64,000 nucleotides of DNA from Sipunculus nudus (Eukaryota; Annelida; Sipuncula; Golfingiida; Sipunculidae): the NCBI GenBank assembly GCA_026874595.1, contig CM049307.1, positions 79,894,643 to 79,958,642 of the forward strand, given 5' to 3'. Under the pieces are notes generated by a model. The model had not been told where the DNA came from. It worked only from the letters and a program-made list of their open reading frames with translations, and made no database searches. Of this stretch, positions 1-10,226 are shown in pieces. Position 1 is the first letter of the stretch; the number at the start of each line of letters is the position of its first letter. Position numbers and translations under genes: made by a program.

Positions 1-227
1 ACACCACTCCACCGCACCCCACCCGACGCATGTTCCTGAAATTGGGACCTTGAATTAGGTTTTGTCATTAATCCTCCTGGGTTGATCTCTCCATTTCATA
101 AAGCGAGAAACATGTGTTTTTCTCTTTCACTGACCACGCACGTCGGTCAAATCCCTCATTGAAAGCATGCGCTATTCATATGAACAATAGTCCTTAGTAT
201 TAGGGGTAAAGTGACAACGATGCACGC
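1..227. other. Unannotated AT-rich flank
   Basis: I see no coding potential, RNA gene or recognisable repeat here. The first 30 bases are C-rich. The tandem duplication begins at about 228. Confidence 0.5.
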
Positions 228-1102
228 ATTCCGGTAATTGCCGAAGACAGTTCGGTTGTGCTCGGTTAAAAAAAATGGAAAAATCACTCAAAATTATATG
301 TATATTAAAAATTATTTATTTTCATATCGCCTATGTCACTGCGGGGATAATAACCTTTAAAATGATGTATGGCACAATATTGTACACAGCGCGGTTTTAG
401 AGAACATTGCGCACAAACATGAACTGAATTCCTTTTATAAGTATTAGATATTATTTTTATTATACTATAACTGCAAACAAGTCTTAATAGCACTCTTGAG
501 TTTGGAGGATGTGCCGCCCTTCCTTCGGTTATATATTTCATACTTCTAAACCTGTTCATACTGATTGACTATTGAATCGATTGATAAATGTCAACCAGAA
601 TGAAAAATCATTGCATAACTTAAAAATTAAATTCCAACTGATTCCCATCACTATAGTATTCACAGTAGTATTTAAGAGTCATCTGCATGCCAGTGGTGGA
701 TTAAGCCTTACTGGTCACAGTAACCTGGACCTGGGTGTTTATAGCTCAGGGTGGCCTGCCATTGCTGATCAACTACAAAATTAAAATAGTACATTGGCAT
801 ATGTGAAAATATTTTCCCCATTGATACTTAAAATGTAAAAACAAACAAACAAACAAAAAACAGTGGTTACAACACACAAACTAGGCCACTACCTATTAGT
901 AATATAAAGATTGAACGGTATTTATATCAAGTTCTGCCATAAATATGTTTACGTCATGATCATCGTGACTATAATACTATCTTTGTGTTTATCATTTAAA
1001 TCACCGCCATCAACCTGTGTGGCATTTATGTGCTTTCTGGAGACATGAGTTTGGAATGCTAGAGGCGGATCCGGGGGGGGGGGGGGGGGTGTACGGAGCT
1101 GT

Positions 1103-1190
1103 CATTCCACCTGGACGACTTCGGGATTGAAGACTCTGGGATTGACGACATTCTGAATGGAAGACATTCCGAAGACGACAATATAATTTG
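1103..1190 (+). repeat. Interspersed GACGACATTC module (copy 1)
   Basis: The segment from CATTCCACCTGGACGACTTC to CCGAAGACGAC recurs in the second tandem copy (about 2129-2212). It also occurs in inverted, diverged form at 7813-7872, where GGATCC and a G/C run also follow in the same order. This marks a dispersed repeat family, possibly a MITE. I cannot define its ends. Confidence 0.5.
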
Positions 1191-1239
1191 ATACGTCAGA
1201 AGGAGTTCAAGGAGGGTAATTGGGGAATTACTACTGTAG

Positions 1240-1304
1240 TTGGGGCTAGGGTTAGGTTTTAGTAAGGGTTAAAGGTTAGGTTTTTAGTTTTGGGTTGGGT
1301 GGTA
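1240..1304 (+). repeat. Degenerate telomere-like TTAGGG tract
   Basis: The tract is rich in TAGGGTTAGG and GGGTTAAAGG words. It recurs at 2262-2368 and resumes at 7271-7305 immediately after the LINE, so the LINE inserted into such a tract. Degenerate interstitial telomere-like DNA is one reading; a simple G/T-rich repeat is another. Confidence 0.4.
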
Positions 1305-2367
1305 ATTCCGGTAATTGCCGAAGACAGTTCGGTTGTGCTCGGTTAAAAAAAATGGAAAAATCACTCAAAATTATATGTATATTAAAAATTATTTATTTTC
1401 ATATCGCCTATGTCACTGCGGAGATAATAACCTTTAAAATGATGTATGGCACAATATTGTACACAGCGCGGTTTTAGAGAACATTGCGCACAAACGTGAA
1501 CTTAATTCCTTTTATAAGTATTAGATAGTATTTTTATTATACTATAACTGCAAACAAGTCTTCTAAACCTGTTCATACTGATTGTCTATTGAATCGATTG
1601 ATAAATGTCAACCAGAGTGAAAAATCATTGCATAACTTAAAAATAAAATTCCAACTGATTCCCATCACTAGTATTCACAGTAGTATTTAAGAGTCATCTG
1701 CATGCCAGTGGTGGATTAAGCCTTACTGGTCACAGTAACCTGGACCTGGGTGTTAATAGCTCAGGGTGGCCTGCCATTGCTGATCAACTACAAAATTAAA
1801 ATAGTACATTGGCATATGTGAAAATATTTTCCCATTGATACTTAAAATGTAAAAACAAACAAACAAACAAAAAAACAGTGGTTACAACACACAAACTATA
1901 GGCCATTACCTATTAGTAATATAAAGATTGAACGGTATTTATATCAAGTTCTGCCATAAATATGTTTACGTCATGATCATCGTGACTATAATACTATCTT
2001 TGTGTTTATCATTTAAATCACCGCCATCAACCTGTGTGGCATTTATGTGCCTTCTGGAGACATGAGTTTGGAATGCTAGAGGCGGATCCGGGGGGGGGGG
2101 GGGGGGGGGGGGGGGTGTACGGAGCTGTCATTCCACCTGGACGACTTCGGGATTGAAGACTCTGGGATTGACGACATTCTGAATGGAAGACATTCCGAAG
2201 ACGACAATATAATTTGATACGTCAGAAGGAGTTAAGGAGGGTAATTGGGGAATTACTACTGTAGTTGGGGCTAGGGTTAGGTTTTAGTAAGGGTTAAAGG
2301 TTAGGTTTTTAGTTTTGGGTTGGGTGAGGGTTATAGGGTTCTGTTAGGTTTTTTTGGTTAAGTTAGA

Positions 2368-2380
2368 TAAGTTGGTTTTA
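2368..2380 (+). repeat. Left target-site duplication of the LINE
   Basis: TAAGTTGGTTTTA at 2368-2380 recurs exactly at 7259-7271. Both copies lie in TTAGGTT-rich DNA that is contiguous once the intervening element is removed. Confidence 0.85.
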
Positions 2381-2550
2381 GAAGAAGAAGAAGAAGAAAT
2401 TTATTTGTAGAAAAAGGCCTTGTGGCCCATGGTACAAATATAAACATAAATAAATGCAATTGAACAATAAACATGTAACATGATAACATGCAGTTAATAC
2501 ATACATATAAACATGGTTGTGTTACCTGCTGTTGTGTTGTTTCATAATCA
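2381..2550 (-). mobile_element. Inverted LINE 3'-end fragment with (TTC)n tail
   Basis: Read on the minus strand this ends in CCATGGGCCACAAGGCC, a T/A-rich AAATAAAT segment and a (TTC)6 tail abutting the left target-site duplication. That is how the 3' UTR of many invertebrate LINEs ends: a GGCC-containing hairpin, then a short simple-repeat tail. The coding part of the LINE lies next to it in the opposite orientation and has no 3' UTR of its own. I infer this is the uninverted 3' piece of the same insertion. The junction with the plus-strand 5' part lies somewhere in 2500-2600. It could instead be an unrelated SINE or LINE end. Confidence 0.55.
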
Positions 2551-2724
2551 TAAAGTTTCTGTCACATCAAGTTCTTTCTTTAATTTGAGAAGAGCGCCAC
2601 CTGCTGGGGTGACTGAAATACGTGCTTCACATCGGCTCCCAGAAAATATTCTGATATTTGGATAGAATACAGAGCTGGTCATATATAGTGACTTATTAAA
2701 TGTTTGTGAGCACTCAAGTACGAA

Positions 2725-3712
2725 ATGGGAGTTGGCATTACGGTCTGGAGGGCCAGGATAGGCTGCTACGCTCAACCGGGAATCCGAGAAAAGTTTCGGC
2801 CAGGGACCATAACACTGACAGGTATGTCCTTGACCTTGCGTCTTGTTGTATCCATGACGATACTGCTAACAATGTCTGGAGACGTTGAGTTGAACCCCGG
2901 TCCCCCAAAACAAACAGGCAATAAGGCAAAAAGTTCCAGTGTACAAAGCACAATACTGGAACACACGCGTGTTCTGAGAAGCAGCACGACAGACGGCTCA
3001 CAGGAACCTGATTGCATGGTGACAGAACAGGTGAGCGATAATGGGTCTATCGACCAACTGGCTGCCACCGGGGACAGTGTCACCGGTAGTACTTGTAGTT
3101 CAACACAAAACCTAGGCCCCAAAGATACTGATAGCATTTTGATCAGACTTGAGAAACAAGTACTTGAGCTACAAGGACAGGTAAAGTCACTGACTAAAGA
3201 AAACAAAAACCTCAAATAAAATTAGTAGGATAGAGGATCAAATGAGAAGGGACAATTTAGTAGTACATGGAATACCAGAAGATTCTAAAGAATCATGGGA
3301 TATGTCTGAAAACAAAGTGAGGAAGGTGATGAAAGACAAATTAAAAATTGAAAATTCAGAGGAAATTGAAATTGAAAGAGCGCATAGAATAGGGCCAAAA
3401 CGGAGTTCTAAAACTAGACCTATAATCGTTAAATTCAGTAAATTTAAGTGTAAACAAACAGTTCTGGTTGCAGCAAGGAAAGAACTAAAGGGATCTGGCA
3501 GTGACATAAAGTTTACAGAAGATTTCAGTGATCGTGTGCGGCAGATTAGAAAGGTTCTTGGCAATGAATTAGAGAATGCGCGGAAAGCTGGAAATACTGC
3601 ATACTTGTCCTATGACAAACTGATCATAAACGGTAAAACGTACAAGTGGGATGAAGACACAAGCTCAGTCGTTGATATTCTCGAGATGAGGTCACGTGTG
3701 AATGATGAATAG
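2725..3712 (+). pseudogene. LINE ORF1 protein: 2A-like leader, coiled coil, RRM-like domain (one frameshift)
   Basis: Translation from the ATG at 2725 gives a hydrophobic leader, then SGDVELNPGP at residues 51-60, a textbook 2A motif (D-V-E-x-N-P-G-P) that should make the ribosome skip between G59 and P60. After a Ser/Thr-rich stretch, a Leu/Lys/Glu-rich coiled coil starts near residue 138. The frame then hits TAA at 3217. The same protein continues one frame over from about 3215 (NKISRIEDQ, then NLVVHGIPE), giving the RRM-like and C-terminal domains of L1-type ORF1 RNA-binding proteins (AHRIG, RPIIVKF, EDFSDRVRQIRK) and ending at TAG 3710-3712. An extra A in the A-run at 3214-3216 would explain the shift. 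ORF1 proteins trimerise through the coiled coil and coat the element RNA. 2A motifs are known in some APE-type LINEs. Confidence 0.85.
2854..2904 (+). other. 2A-like ribosome-skipping motif
   Basis: Codons 44-60 of ORF1 read as a hydrophobic run followed by SGDVELNPGP. Every residue of the D-(V/I)-E-x-N-P-G-P consensus is present; the skip site is between the Gly codon at 2899-2901 and the Pro codon at 2902-2904. The upstream product would be a ~59-residue peptide with a hydrophobic C-terminal half. In sea urchin elements and genes such leaders can double as signal sequences, so that role is possible here but not shown. Confidence 0.85.
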
Positions 3713-6700
3713 GGTTTGGGCCGTGGCCCAGGAGAATATGTGAACAATTTAATACAATATGAGAATAACAGATATACATTACCTACAAAAGAAACGGATA
3801 ATACAGATAATCTTAGAAATAATGTAAATACAGACAGAAACTTTAAAATTGTATCCTGGAATTGTCAAGGACTTAAATACAAACAACAAAGTAATGAAAT
3901 GAAAAACTTACTGATAAATTATGACATCATTAGTTTGTGTGAAACTTGGGGTGCATATGATTCAGAATTTGATGATATGATGATGGGATTTACATGCTTT
4001 TCTAAAACACGCAAAAAGGCAGATAAAGGAAGAAATTCTGGTGGTGTATCTGTGTTTGTAAAAGATATATTTTGTACTTATGTTCATCGCATATATGATC
4101 ATTTTCAAGACATGGTTGTACTCCTAATGAATGGTAGAATTATTGATATTGATAATAATATTATTATGATATTTACATATATATCACCAGATGGCTCACC
4201 AATATACTTAGAACAAACAGATGGTATCAGTATTCTAGAAGAAAAATTATATATATTGAAAGCTAAATATCCAGATGCAAATGTATTTATAGCTGGAGAT
4301 CTTAATGCCAGAACTGGGAATATACAAGATTATATAAATCCATGTAAGGCAGATTCAGATATGATAAATGATCTTATTACAATTGAAAAAGATTCCATAA
4401 AAGAGCGTTGTTCTAAAGACAAAATAGTCAATAAATATGGAAGAATGTTACTTGATTTTTGTATAAGTAATAATCTCTGTATATTAAATGGTAGAACCAT
4501 AAATGATACTGAAGGTCAGTTCACATGTGTATCCTATAATGGTGCTAGCATTGTTGATTATATGGTATTATCAGTAGATATTATGCATTGTTTATCTGAT
4601 TTTGAAATATTAGATTTTGACTTGTCTGACCATTTTCCAATATGTTGTAGGTTCACTTGCACCAAACTGCACACATCATTGTATTCCTCTATGCACCTGC
4701 ACCCTTATCAGAGAATCCAGTGGAAACCTGAACTAGCACATTCCTTGTCCCAGAATGTTTTGGATCAGACAGGTAATGTTACAGTTGCAGACTTTAAGCA
4801 TAATATTTTATATTCAGAAGTTAATCATCAAGAAATTGATCAATCAGTAAGTATTTTAGAAAATATTTTGTTAATTGCATGTGCTCACATGTCCAAACCA
4901 GCACAAAATAAATCATTAAGACAACCAGCCTGGTGGGACACTCAGTGTGAAACCCTGAAAAAGATTAAATATTCAGTATTAAACAAATTTAGGAATTCAA
5001 AAAATTTATTACATTTGGAAGAATACAAAAATAAAAAACAGCAGTTCAAAAGAATTTGTAGGCAAAAATTGTTGAAATATAAACACAAGTTACAATGTTC
5101 CTTAATTGATAAAATAAATAAACCAGATAAATTTTGGAAAGAAGTAAAATTATTAACAAGAGTACAAAGGAAAAATGTAAACATTAATCCAGAAGAATGG
5201 TATACTTATTTTAATGACCTTCTCAATGTTAAGGTAGAGATAAATTCTTCATTTGAGAAGAATGTTGATAATTATTTAGAAAACCATGATTTATGTTGTG
5301 AAATGTGTTCTCAAAATTCCCCATCTATTCTTAATTCTGCTATTTTGGAAAGTGAGATTACGTGGAGTATTGAAAACACAAATGTAAATAAGGCACCTGG
5401 AACTGATGGACTCATTATAGAAGTATTTAAATGTACCAAAAATATCATAATTCCTTATTTATCTATCCTATTTAATCAAATAATGGTAACTGGACATTTT
5501 CCTAAGAGGTGGACAGAAGCAATACTTCACCCTTTACATAAATCAGGAAATCATAATAATGTGAATAATTATAGAGGGATTGCCTTGTTAAATACTACAG
5601 GAAAGATATTTACTAAAATTCTCTGTTCAAGAATAACAAGATGGGCCATAGAAAACCAAAAATTATATGAATGTCAAGCTGGATATAGACAAGGTTATTC
5701 CATTCCAGACCAAATTTTTACATTACAAGCAATAATACAGAAATATTTAAGCAAGAAAAAAGGGAGGGTTTATTGTGTTTTTGTCGATTTTAGCAAAGCT
5801 TTTGATAGAATTTCACATAAGTTACTTTTATACAGATTAATTAAAATAGGGATTCATGGAAACATAATTAAGGTATATTAAAATCCATGTTTGAAAAGTT
5901 AACTTGTTGTGTCAAGGTAGACAGTGGTTTAACGGAAGAATTTAAATGTTTTAATGGTACAAGACAAGGTTGCTTATTAAGCCCAATATTATTTATTTTA
6001 TATCTTAACACATTCTTTGAAATGGTTCATGAAACACAGCTTCCTGGTATTCAGATGTCATTACAACACAGAGATATAAATATTTTGGCCTTTGCAGATG
6101 ACATTTGTCTCATTGGAGACTCAGTTGGAAGACTTCAAAGCTTATTGAACATTTTAGAAAAATTCTGTGACAGATGGGGTGTGCAAGTCAATATTGATAA
6201 AACTAAATCTATGGTATTTAGAAGGGGAGGAACGGTAAAGCATAATGAGAAATGGTATTTCAAGGGTAAAAAGCTTTTAAATGTTAATAGTTATACATAT
6301 TTAGGAGTTATGTTCTCTTCATCACTGAAATGGAACCAATATTTAAATATACTTATGTTGAAAACAAGTAAAGGTTTAAATATTATAAAGAGTTGTGAAT
6401 CAAAATGTGGTAAAATGTCGTTATCAGTCATTTTGACTATTTTTGAGAAAGTTATAGTCCCTTCACTACTTTATGGTTCAGAAATATGGGGGTCCATTCC
6501 AAGACCAAAAATAGAATGTATGCAATCACGTGTTTGCAAGCAACTCCTTGGTGTGAGTAAAAAAACAGTAAATACTGCTGCCATATTAGAATGTGGAAGG
6601 TACCCTCTACACTGTATATATTTTAAAAGATGTATAAGTTATTGGTTAAAAATTATCTCAATGGAAAATTCTAGATACCCAAGATTATGTTATAACACTC

Positions 6701-7272
6701 TCAAACAATTAGATGATATAGGAAGAAGCACATGGGTGACAGATATAAAACTGCTGTTAAACAGATATGGTTTTAGTTTTGTATGGCTTGAGCAAAGTGT
6801 AGGTGACAGAAAAATGTTTGTGAATATGTTTGTACAAAGGGTTAAAGACAATAGCCAGCAAGAAATGTTAGCAGAAATCCAAAGTAAATCTAAGCTTAGT
6901 ATATATAGTGAAATTAAATCAGCAATAGAACCAGAAAAATATTTATATAATATGGCATTTGTATACAGACAAGCTTTATCAAAATTTAGATTAAGTGACC
7001 ATTGCTATGAAATTGAAATTGGAAGGAGATATAATGTACCCAGAGAAATGAGGATCTGTAAAATGTGTGACCAAGATGAGGTTGAAGATGAGATACATGT
7101 TTTATTTTATTGCTCTAGATATGAAAATATCAGAAAAGAATTTTTTACATCTTTTAAGGAAATTCCAAAAAATATATATGGTTTAATTAAGCTATTAAAA
7201 ACTCAGTCTTTTAATGTCCTTTTGAATGTAGCTAAATATTTATTTCAGGTTAACAAATTAAGTTGGTTTTAG
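3713..7272 (+). pseudogene. LINE ORF2 polyprotein: APE endonuclease, reverse transcriptase, CCHC knuckle (one frameshift)
   Basis: ORF2 follows the ORF1 stop in the same frame and has no ATG before the endonuclease. Counting from the TTG at 3716, endonuclease motifs are SWNCQG (~47-52), LCETW (~74-78), AGDLNART (~191) and LSDHFP (~302). Reverse-transcriptase motifs follow: APGTDG (~560), YRGIALL, QAGYR and VDFSKAFD (~688). TAA at about 5879 then interrupts. The protein resumes in another frame at 5887 with RQGCLLSP and the catalytic FADD at 6091-6102, then YLGV, and a CX2CX9HX4C knuckle at 7057-7113. A 2-nt TA expansion in GTATATTA near 5875 explains the shift. All catalytic residues I can check are intact. 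It would nick target DNA and prime reverse transcription there. The last residues before TAG run into the target-site duplication, so the natural C-terminus may be slightly truncated. Confidence 0.88.
7259..7271 (+). repeat. Right target-site duplication of the LINE
   Basis: TAAGTTGGTTTTA is identical to 2368-2380. It also forms the end of the ORF2 reading frame, which fits internal priming by short homology between target and RNA. Confidence 0.85.
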
Positions 7273-7313
7273 GTTAGGGTTAGATTATGGTTTTTAGTAT
7301 TAGGATAAGGGTA

Positions 7314-7587
7314 CGAAGACAAATTGCTAAGAGGAAAAATACTTGGCCGTTCCGGGATTCGAACATATGTCGGTGGCGCACAAGTCCGGCGCACCAACCG
7401 CTTCCCAGGAAAAACAAGCTTGGCTAGCGAGAATGTTCGGTCCGATTTTATGTTACCCCATAACAAAAGCCCTCTTAAGAGCGTGCTGCAATCAAAACAA
7501 GATCTATTATCCCAGGATTCACAATTTGGTGAGCTTATTCCCTGGGCCACAAAGTTTACCGTCACGTTCGACGAACCCCCATTTGTT
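7314..7587 (-). mobile_element. tRNA-derived SINE unit 1
   Basis: On the minus strand there is a near-consensus RNA polymerase III B box (one mismatch, complement of 7355-7365) downstream of a degenerate A box (complement of 7398-7408). The flanks match the next unit about 274 bp away: GACAAATTnC, GTCGGTGGCGCACAAGTCCG and GTTCGGTCCG. The arms do not fold into a full tRNA, so this is a SINE and not a tRNA gene. Confidence 0.7.
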
Positions 7588-7750
7588 ACAGAGACAAATT
7601 ACATAGGGGAAAACATAAGGCCGATCTGGGATTCGAACCCATGTCGGTGGCGCACAAGTCCGGCGTTCACCCGCTTCGCTAGAAAAGCAAGCTTCACTAG
7701 CGAGACAGTTCGGTCCGCTTTTATGTCACTCCGTAACTTTTATGTATAAC
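7588..7750 (-). mobile_element. tRNA-derived SINE unit 2
   Basis: The minus strand carries TAGCGAAGCGG, an exact match to the A-box consensus TRGYNNARNGG (complement of 7671-7681). It is followed 42 nt later by GGTTCGAATCC, an exact B box (complement of 7629-7639). This is normal tRNA spacing and gives a usable internal pol III promoter. It is the better preserved of two tandem units. Confidence 0.75.
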
Positions 7751-8379
7751 TTAAACGCTGTATCAAATACATCTACTTTAACTACTTATTACGTATTATG
7801 TTATATTGTTGTCCATTCAGAATTTCATCCATTCGGAATATCGTCCATCCCAAAGTCGTCTAGCTGGAATGTAAGCTGTATATATGGGGGTAGGGGTCTA
7901 GGGATCCGACCCCTGGTTCCGCTGCTTGTGGCATTCAAAACTCAACTTTTTTTAAAGGGTTTTAGCTAAGTTTTGCCTTGACCTCATCTTTTGCTTACAA
8001 GGGGACCTTTTTCAGGCCTTGTCATTAGTCCACCTGGTTTGGACTCGAATTTTCCTAAATCCTGGATCCGCCCCTTAATACATTCCAGCTTTTAGTAGAA
8101 TACTGACATGTTCCTACAGAGCATAAAACTAGGAAGTTGCGGTCATATTTGTTATATCTACTGGGTAACTTTCTAAAGCTAGCTGTGTGAAAAAAAAATA
8201 CACAGGGCAATGCAAGACCCTGTCCATATAATTTTCCTGAGTTATGACCAATTATGTAGAAAATATAATTGGCTGCAATAGGAACAGAGGTATCGCTTCT
8301 TTATGTGTGTACTTGTATATAAATGTTTGTCTGAAGACGTAACTGTATTTAAAAAAAATGTTCTTAATTATCAAGAGAA
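7751..8379. other. Non-coding stretch with an inverted repeat module
   Basis: 7813-7905 holds an inverted, diverged copy of the 1103-1190 module, including the neighbouring GGATCC and G/C run. I see nothing else. Confidence 0.45.
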
Positions 8380-8770
8380 TCCATACAAAACAAGATCTTC
8401 TGCTAACCCCAATCTAACCTTTCCTATGCCCAGAAGTGAATGATAGTCCAGTTTTTGTTACACTGATCCCTGTCTTTGGAATCACCTGCCATTTAGTTTA
8501 AAGACCGCCTCAGATAGCTATTATTTAAAGTACTTGTACAAAAAGTTCGATACAGAACATTTTATAATCATATGTATTCTTACCTGATATTCGCCAATTT
8601 ATTAGATCTCTCGTAATTTACATATGTGCTGTCTTATTTTAGTTTATAGCAAATGAGTTCACCATTATCATGATTTGTACTTTCGTTCATGTGTTAATGT
8701 CTAGTTTTTATTATTCATATCCGTCTTGTTTATCAGCTTATTTTCAAGTCAGCCTCGGAGAGTGAACACT
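8380..8770 (+). mobile_element. LINE 3'-end relic, copy 1
   Basis: One frame reads LWNHLPFSLKTASDSYY followed by a Lys/Tyr-rich tail and a stop (about 8470-8585). Upstream in the same region is NLTFPMPRSE. This is the usual C-terminus of CR1/L2-like LINE polyproteins (basic proline segment, then W-N-x-L-P). Upstream reverse-transcriptase sequence is missing, as in a 5'-truncated insertion. It belongs to a different family from the 2.5 kb LINE. Confidence 0.5.
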
Positions 8771-8839
8771 TTATCGACGCCAACTAGCATTTTTTAAATT
8801 AGATGTATACTTATACATATATCTGTCACATATTATGCT

Positions 8840-9150
8840 TGTCCTTTTCTTAGGGATCAATTGCCACTTAGTTGGATTACTAACTTTTACAAAGACTTTT
8901 TAGGCCCTTATACAGTTTAATGTAGCAGAACATTTTATAATTTATATATACTTACTTTATGTTTTACATTCTCATATTCTCGTTTGCATATTGTTTTATA
9001 TGTTTTAGTTAATATCCTAGAGTGTACAATTGTCTTAGACTTCCAAGTGGGTATTCGCGTACTATTCATGTATTTATCTTCATGCTATATATTTAGCATA
9101 TTTAGTTATACATTTAGTTAGCATTTAGTTATACTAAGGTTAACCCTTTT
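8840..9150 (+). mobile_element. LINE 3'-end relic, copy 2
   Basis: The segment parallels 8470-8770: a degraded QLPLSWIT reading in place of HLPFSLKT, then CAGAACATTTTATAAT shared with copy 1 (GAACATTTTATAAT at 8557 and 8929). I read it as a second truncated copy or a local tandem duplication, more decayed than the first. Confidence 0.4.
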
Positions 9151-9929
9151 TTATATGTAAATGCGGGTTTGTGTAAATACAATAATGTACAACACTCACG
9201 TACTACTGCACAAGCGCGTGCTACATCGTTTATAGACGGTGATTTTTTTGTAAAAGGACATTATAAAACAGTACGATGGCGATTACAGATAAAGGGATTT
9301 TTGCATGTGCCTCTATATGCTTGAATATCGTTAATACATGAATTTGTAACTGGGGTGTTTTCATGTGAGTCAGAATATGTGTGTGTGTATCTGTGTTTAT
9401 TAGCCACGGGAGCGATTTTCACGCATATAGGGTCTGCATGAACTCAGGGATTTAGGGTAAAATGACGTCACTTAGCCATATTCTTCTTGGAGGCCTGCTT
9501 GATCCACTTTACACATATATTAGCCTGCCAATTCACGAATATACGTGGACATGGAACGAACCTTTATAATAAGTTAATACCTATCTAGGCATGTTTTGTG
9601 ATACCACGCATCACAAGTGTCACAGCCCAGCCAGTCCTCGTCACCGCCATCATGTAACGAACAGTATATATCTGCAGGCAGTGGTGTCTAGCTATAATAA
9701 TTATAATAATAATAATAATAATAATAATAACATTAATAATTATATATATATGTCCAATTATTAAATAACTCACTTAAATTTTACACCTACAGTTTTTGAG
9801 GGCACATGTGTTGTAACTTTTTCCTGTGTTTTATCAATATATATATATATGATATATAAATATATCAAAATGTTGTACAAGTACAATGATAGAACGGGTC
9901 TCACAACAAACACCCTCTTAATTTTGTGA
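9151..9929. other. Non-coding stretch with (AAT)n and (TA)n
   Basis: An AAT/ATA microsatellite lies at about 9690-9750 and a (TA) run at 9837-9850. No gene is recognisable. Confidence 0.5.
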
Positions 9930-10095
9930 TCAAGTGGTAAACCACCGTTTGTGAATTTGTTTTTCGCTTCTGCTAAAGGCTCCTGTGCGGTATCTATCTT
10001 CCCGTGGCGTTATGGGCGGCCACGTACTTCTTCACTGACGCCCAGCATAGCTCAATGGGATTGAGGTTGGCATGGTACGGAGGTAGCCTTAGCAC
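9930..10095 (-). pseudogene. Tc1/IS630-like DDE transposase, 3' exon
   Basis: The minus strand reads VLRLPPYHANLNPIELCW, then KKYVAAHNAT. This is the final catalytic block of DDE_3-type (Tc1/IS630) transposases: R-L-P-P-Y-H-x-x-L-N-P-I-E, whose last Glu is the third acidic catalytic residue. A GT-AG intron joins it to the exon at 10227-10336. After HNAT the frame is lost by a single-base change, and a related frame continues with KIDTAQEPLAEAKN. Earlier catalytic blocks are not nearby on this strand, so this is a fragment of a transposase-derived gene. Confidence 0.75.
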
Positions 10096-10226
10096 CTGCA
10101 TAAACGTATTGAATAAAAGAACATATATCTATATAATTAAAACAATTACAACTACAAATATCGGGACAATAATCTTACAAAATACCACATACACAAGCAT
10201 GCAGGATTGATATTTTATTTTTTTAC
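10096..10226 (-). other. GT-AG intron in the DDE transposase
   Basis: On the minus strand ACG|GTAAAAAAAT opens and TTTATGCAG|GTGCTAAGG closes a 131-nt AT-rich intron. Joining the exons in phase 0 gives GHT-VLRLPPYH, exactly the family sequence (G-H-x-V-x-R-L-P-P-Y-H), so the intron is well supported. Confidence 0.8.

Larger units (their letters stand above)
228..2326. repeat. Tandem duplication of a ~1.08 kb unit
   Basis: Bases 228-1304 recur at 1305-2326 with an offset of 1,077 and near-identical sequence. Both copies start with ATTCCGGTAATTG and end in the same TTAGGTTTTTAG-type tract. Copy 2 lacks about 57 bp found in copy 1 (around 493-548), and its poly-G run is longer (2091-2115 against 1073-1090). 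Neither copy holds a convincing gene; the ORFs of 60-84 codons are chance. The high identity suggests a recent duplication, or an assembly artefact. Confidence 0.9.
2551..7258 (+). mobile_element. APE-type non-LTR retrotransposon with 2A-like ORF1
   Basis: The element has a short 5' UTR, ORF1 (2725-3712) and ORF2 (3713-7272), bounded by a 13-bp target-site duplication at 2368-2380 and 7259-7271. Only two frameshifts interrupt it (near 3214 and near 5876), so it is a young copy. Its domain order is 2A-like peptide, coiled coil, RRM-like domain, apurinic-type endonuclease, reverse transcriptase and C-terminal CCHC knuckle. This places it among APE-encoding LINEs of the CR1/L2/I-like assemblage; I do not assign a clade. 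It lacks a plus-strand 3' UTR and tail, because the 3' end appears inverted at 2381-2550. Confidence 0.88.

Noticed and set aside
2772-3215. 147-codon minus-strand open frame
   Set aside because: Antisense to LINE ORF1, whose sense frame carries the 2A motif and coiled coil.
7324-7749. 141-codon plus-strand open frame
   Set aside because: It lies across two tRNA-derived SINE units; its near-repeat translation reflects the tandem units.
7588-7750. A true tRNA gene
   Set aside because: A and B boxes are good, but the acceptor and anticodon arms do not pair as a cloverleaf and a second diverged unit sits beside it.
9585-9773. Small membrane protein from poly-Ile frame
   Set aside because: The Ile run is the AAT microsatellite read in reverse.
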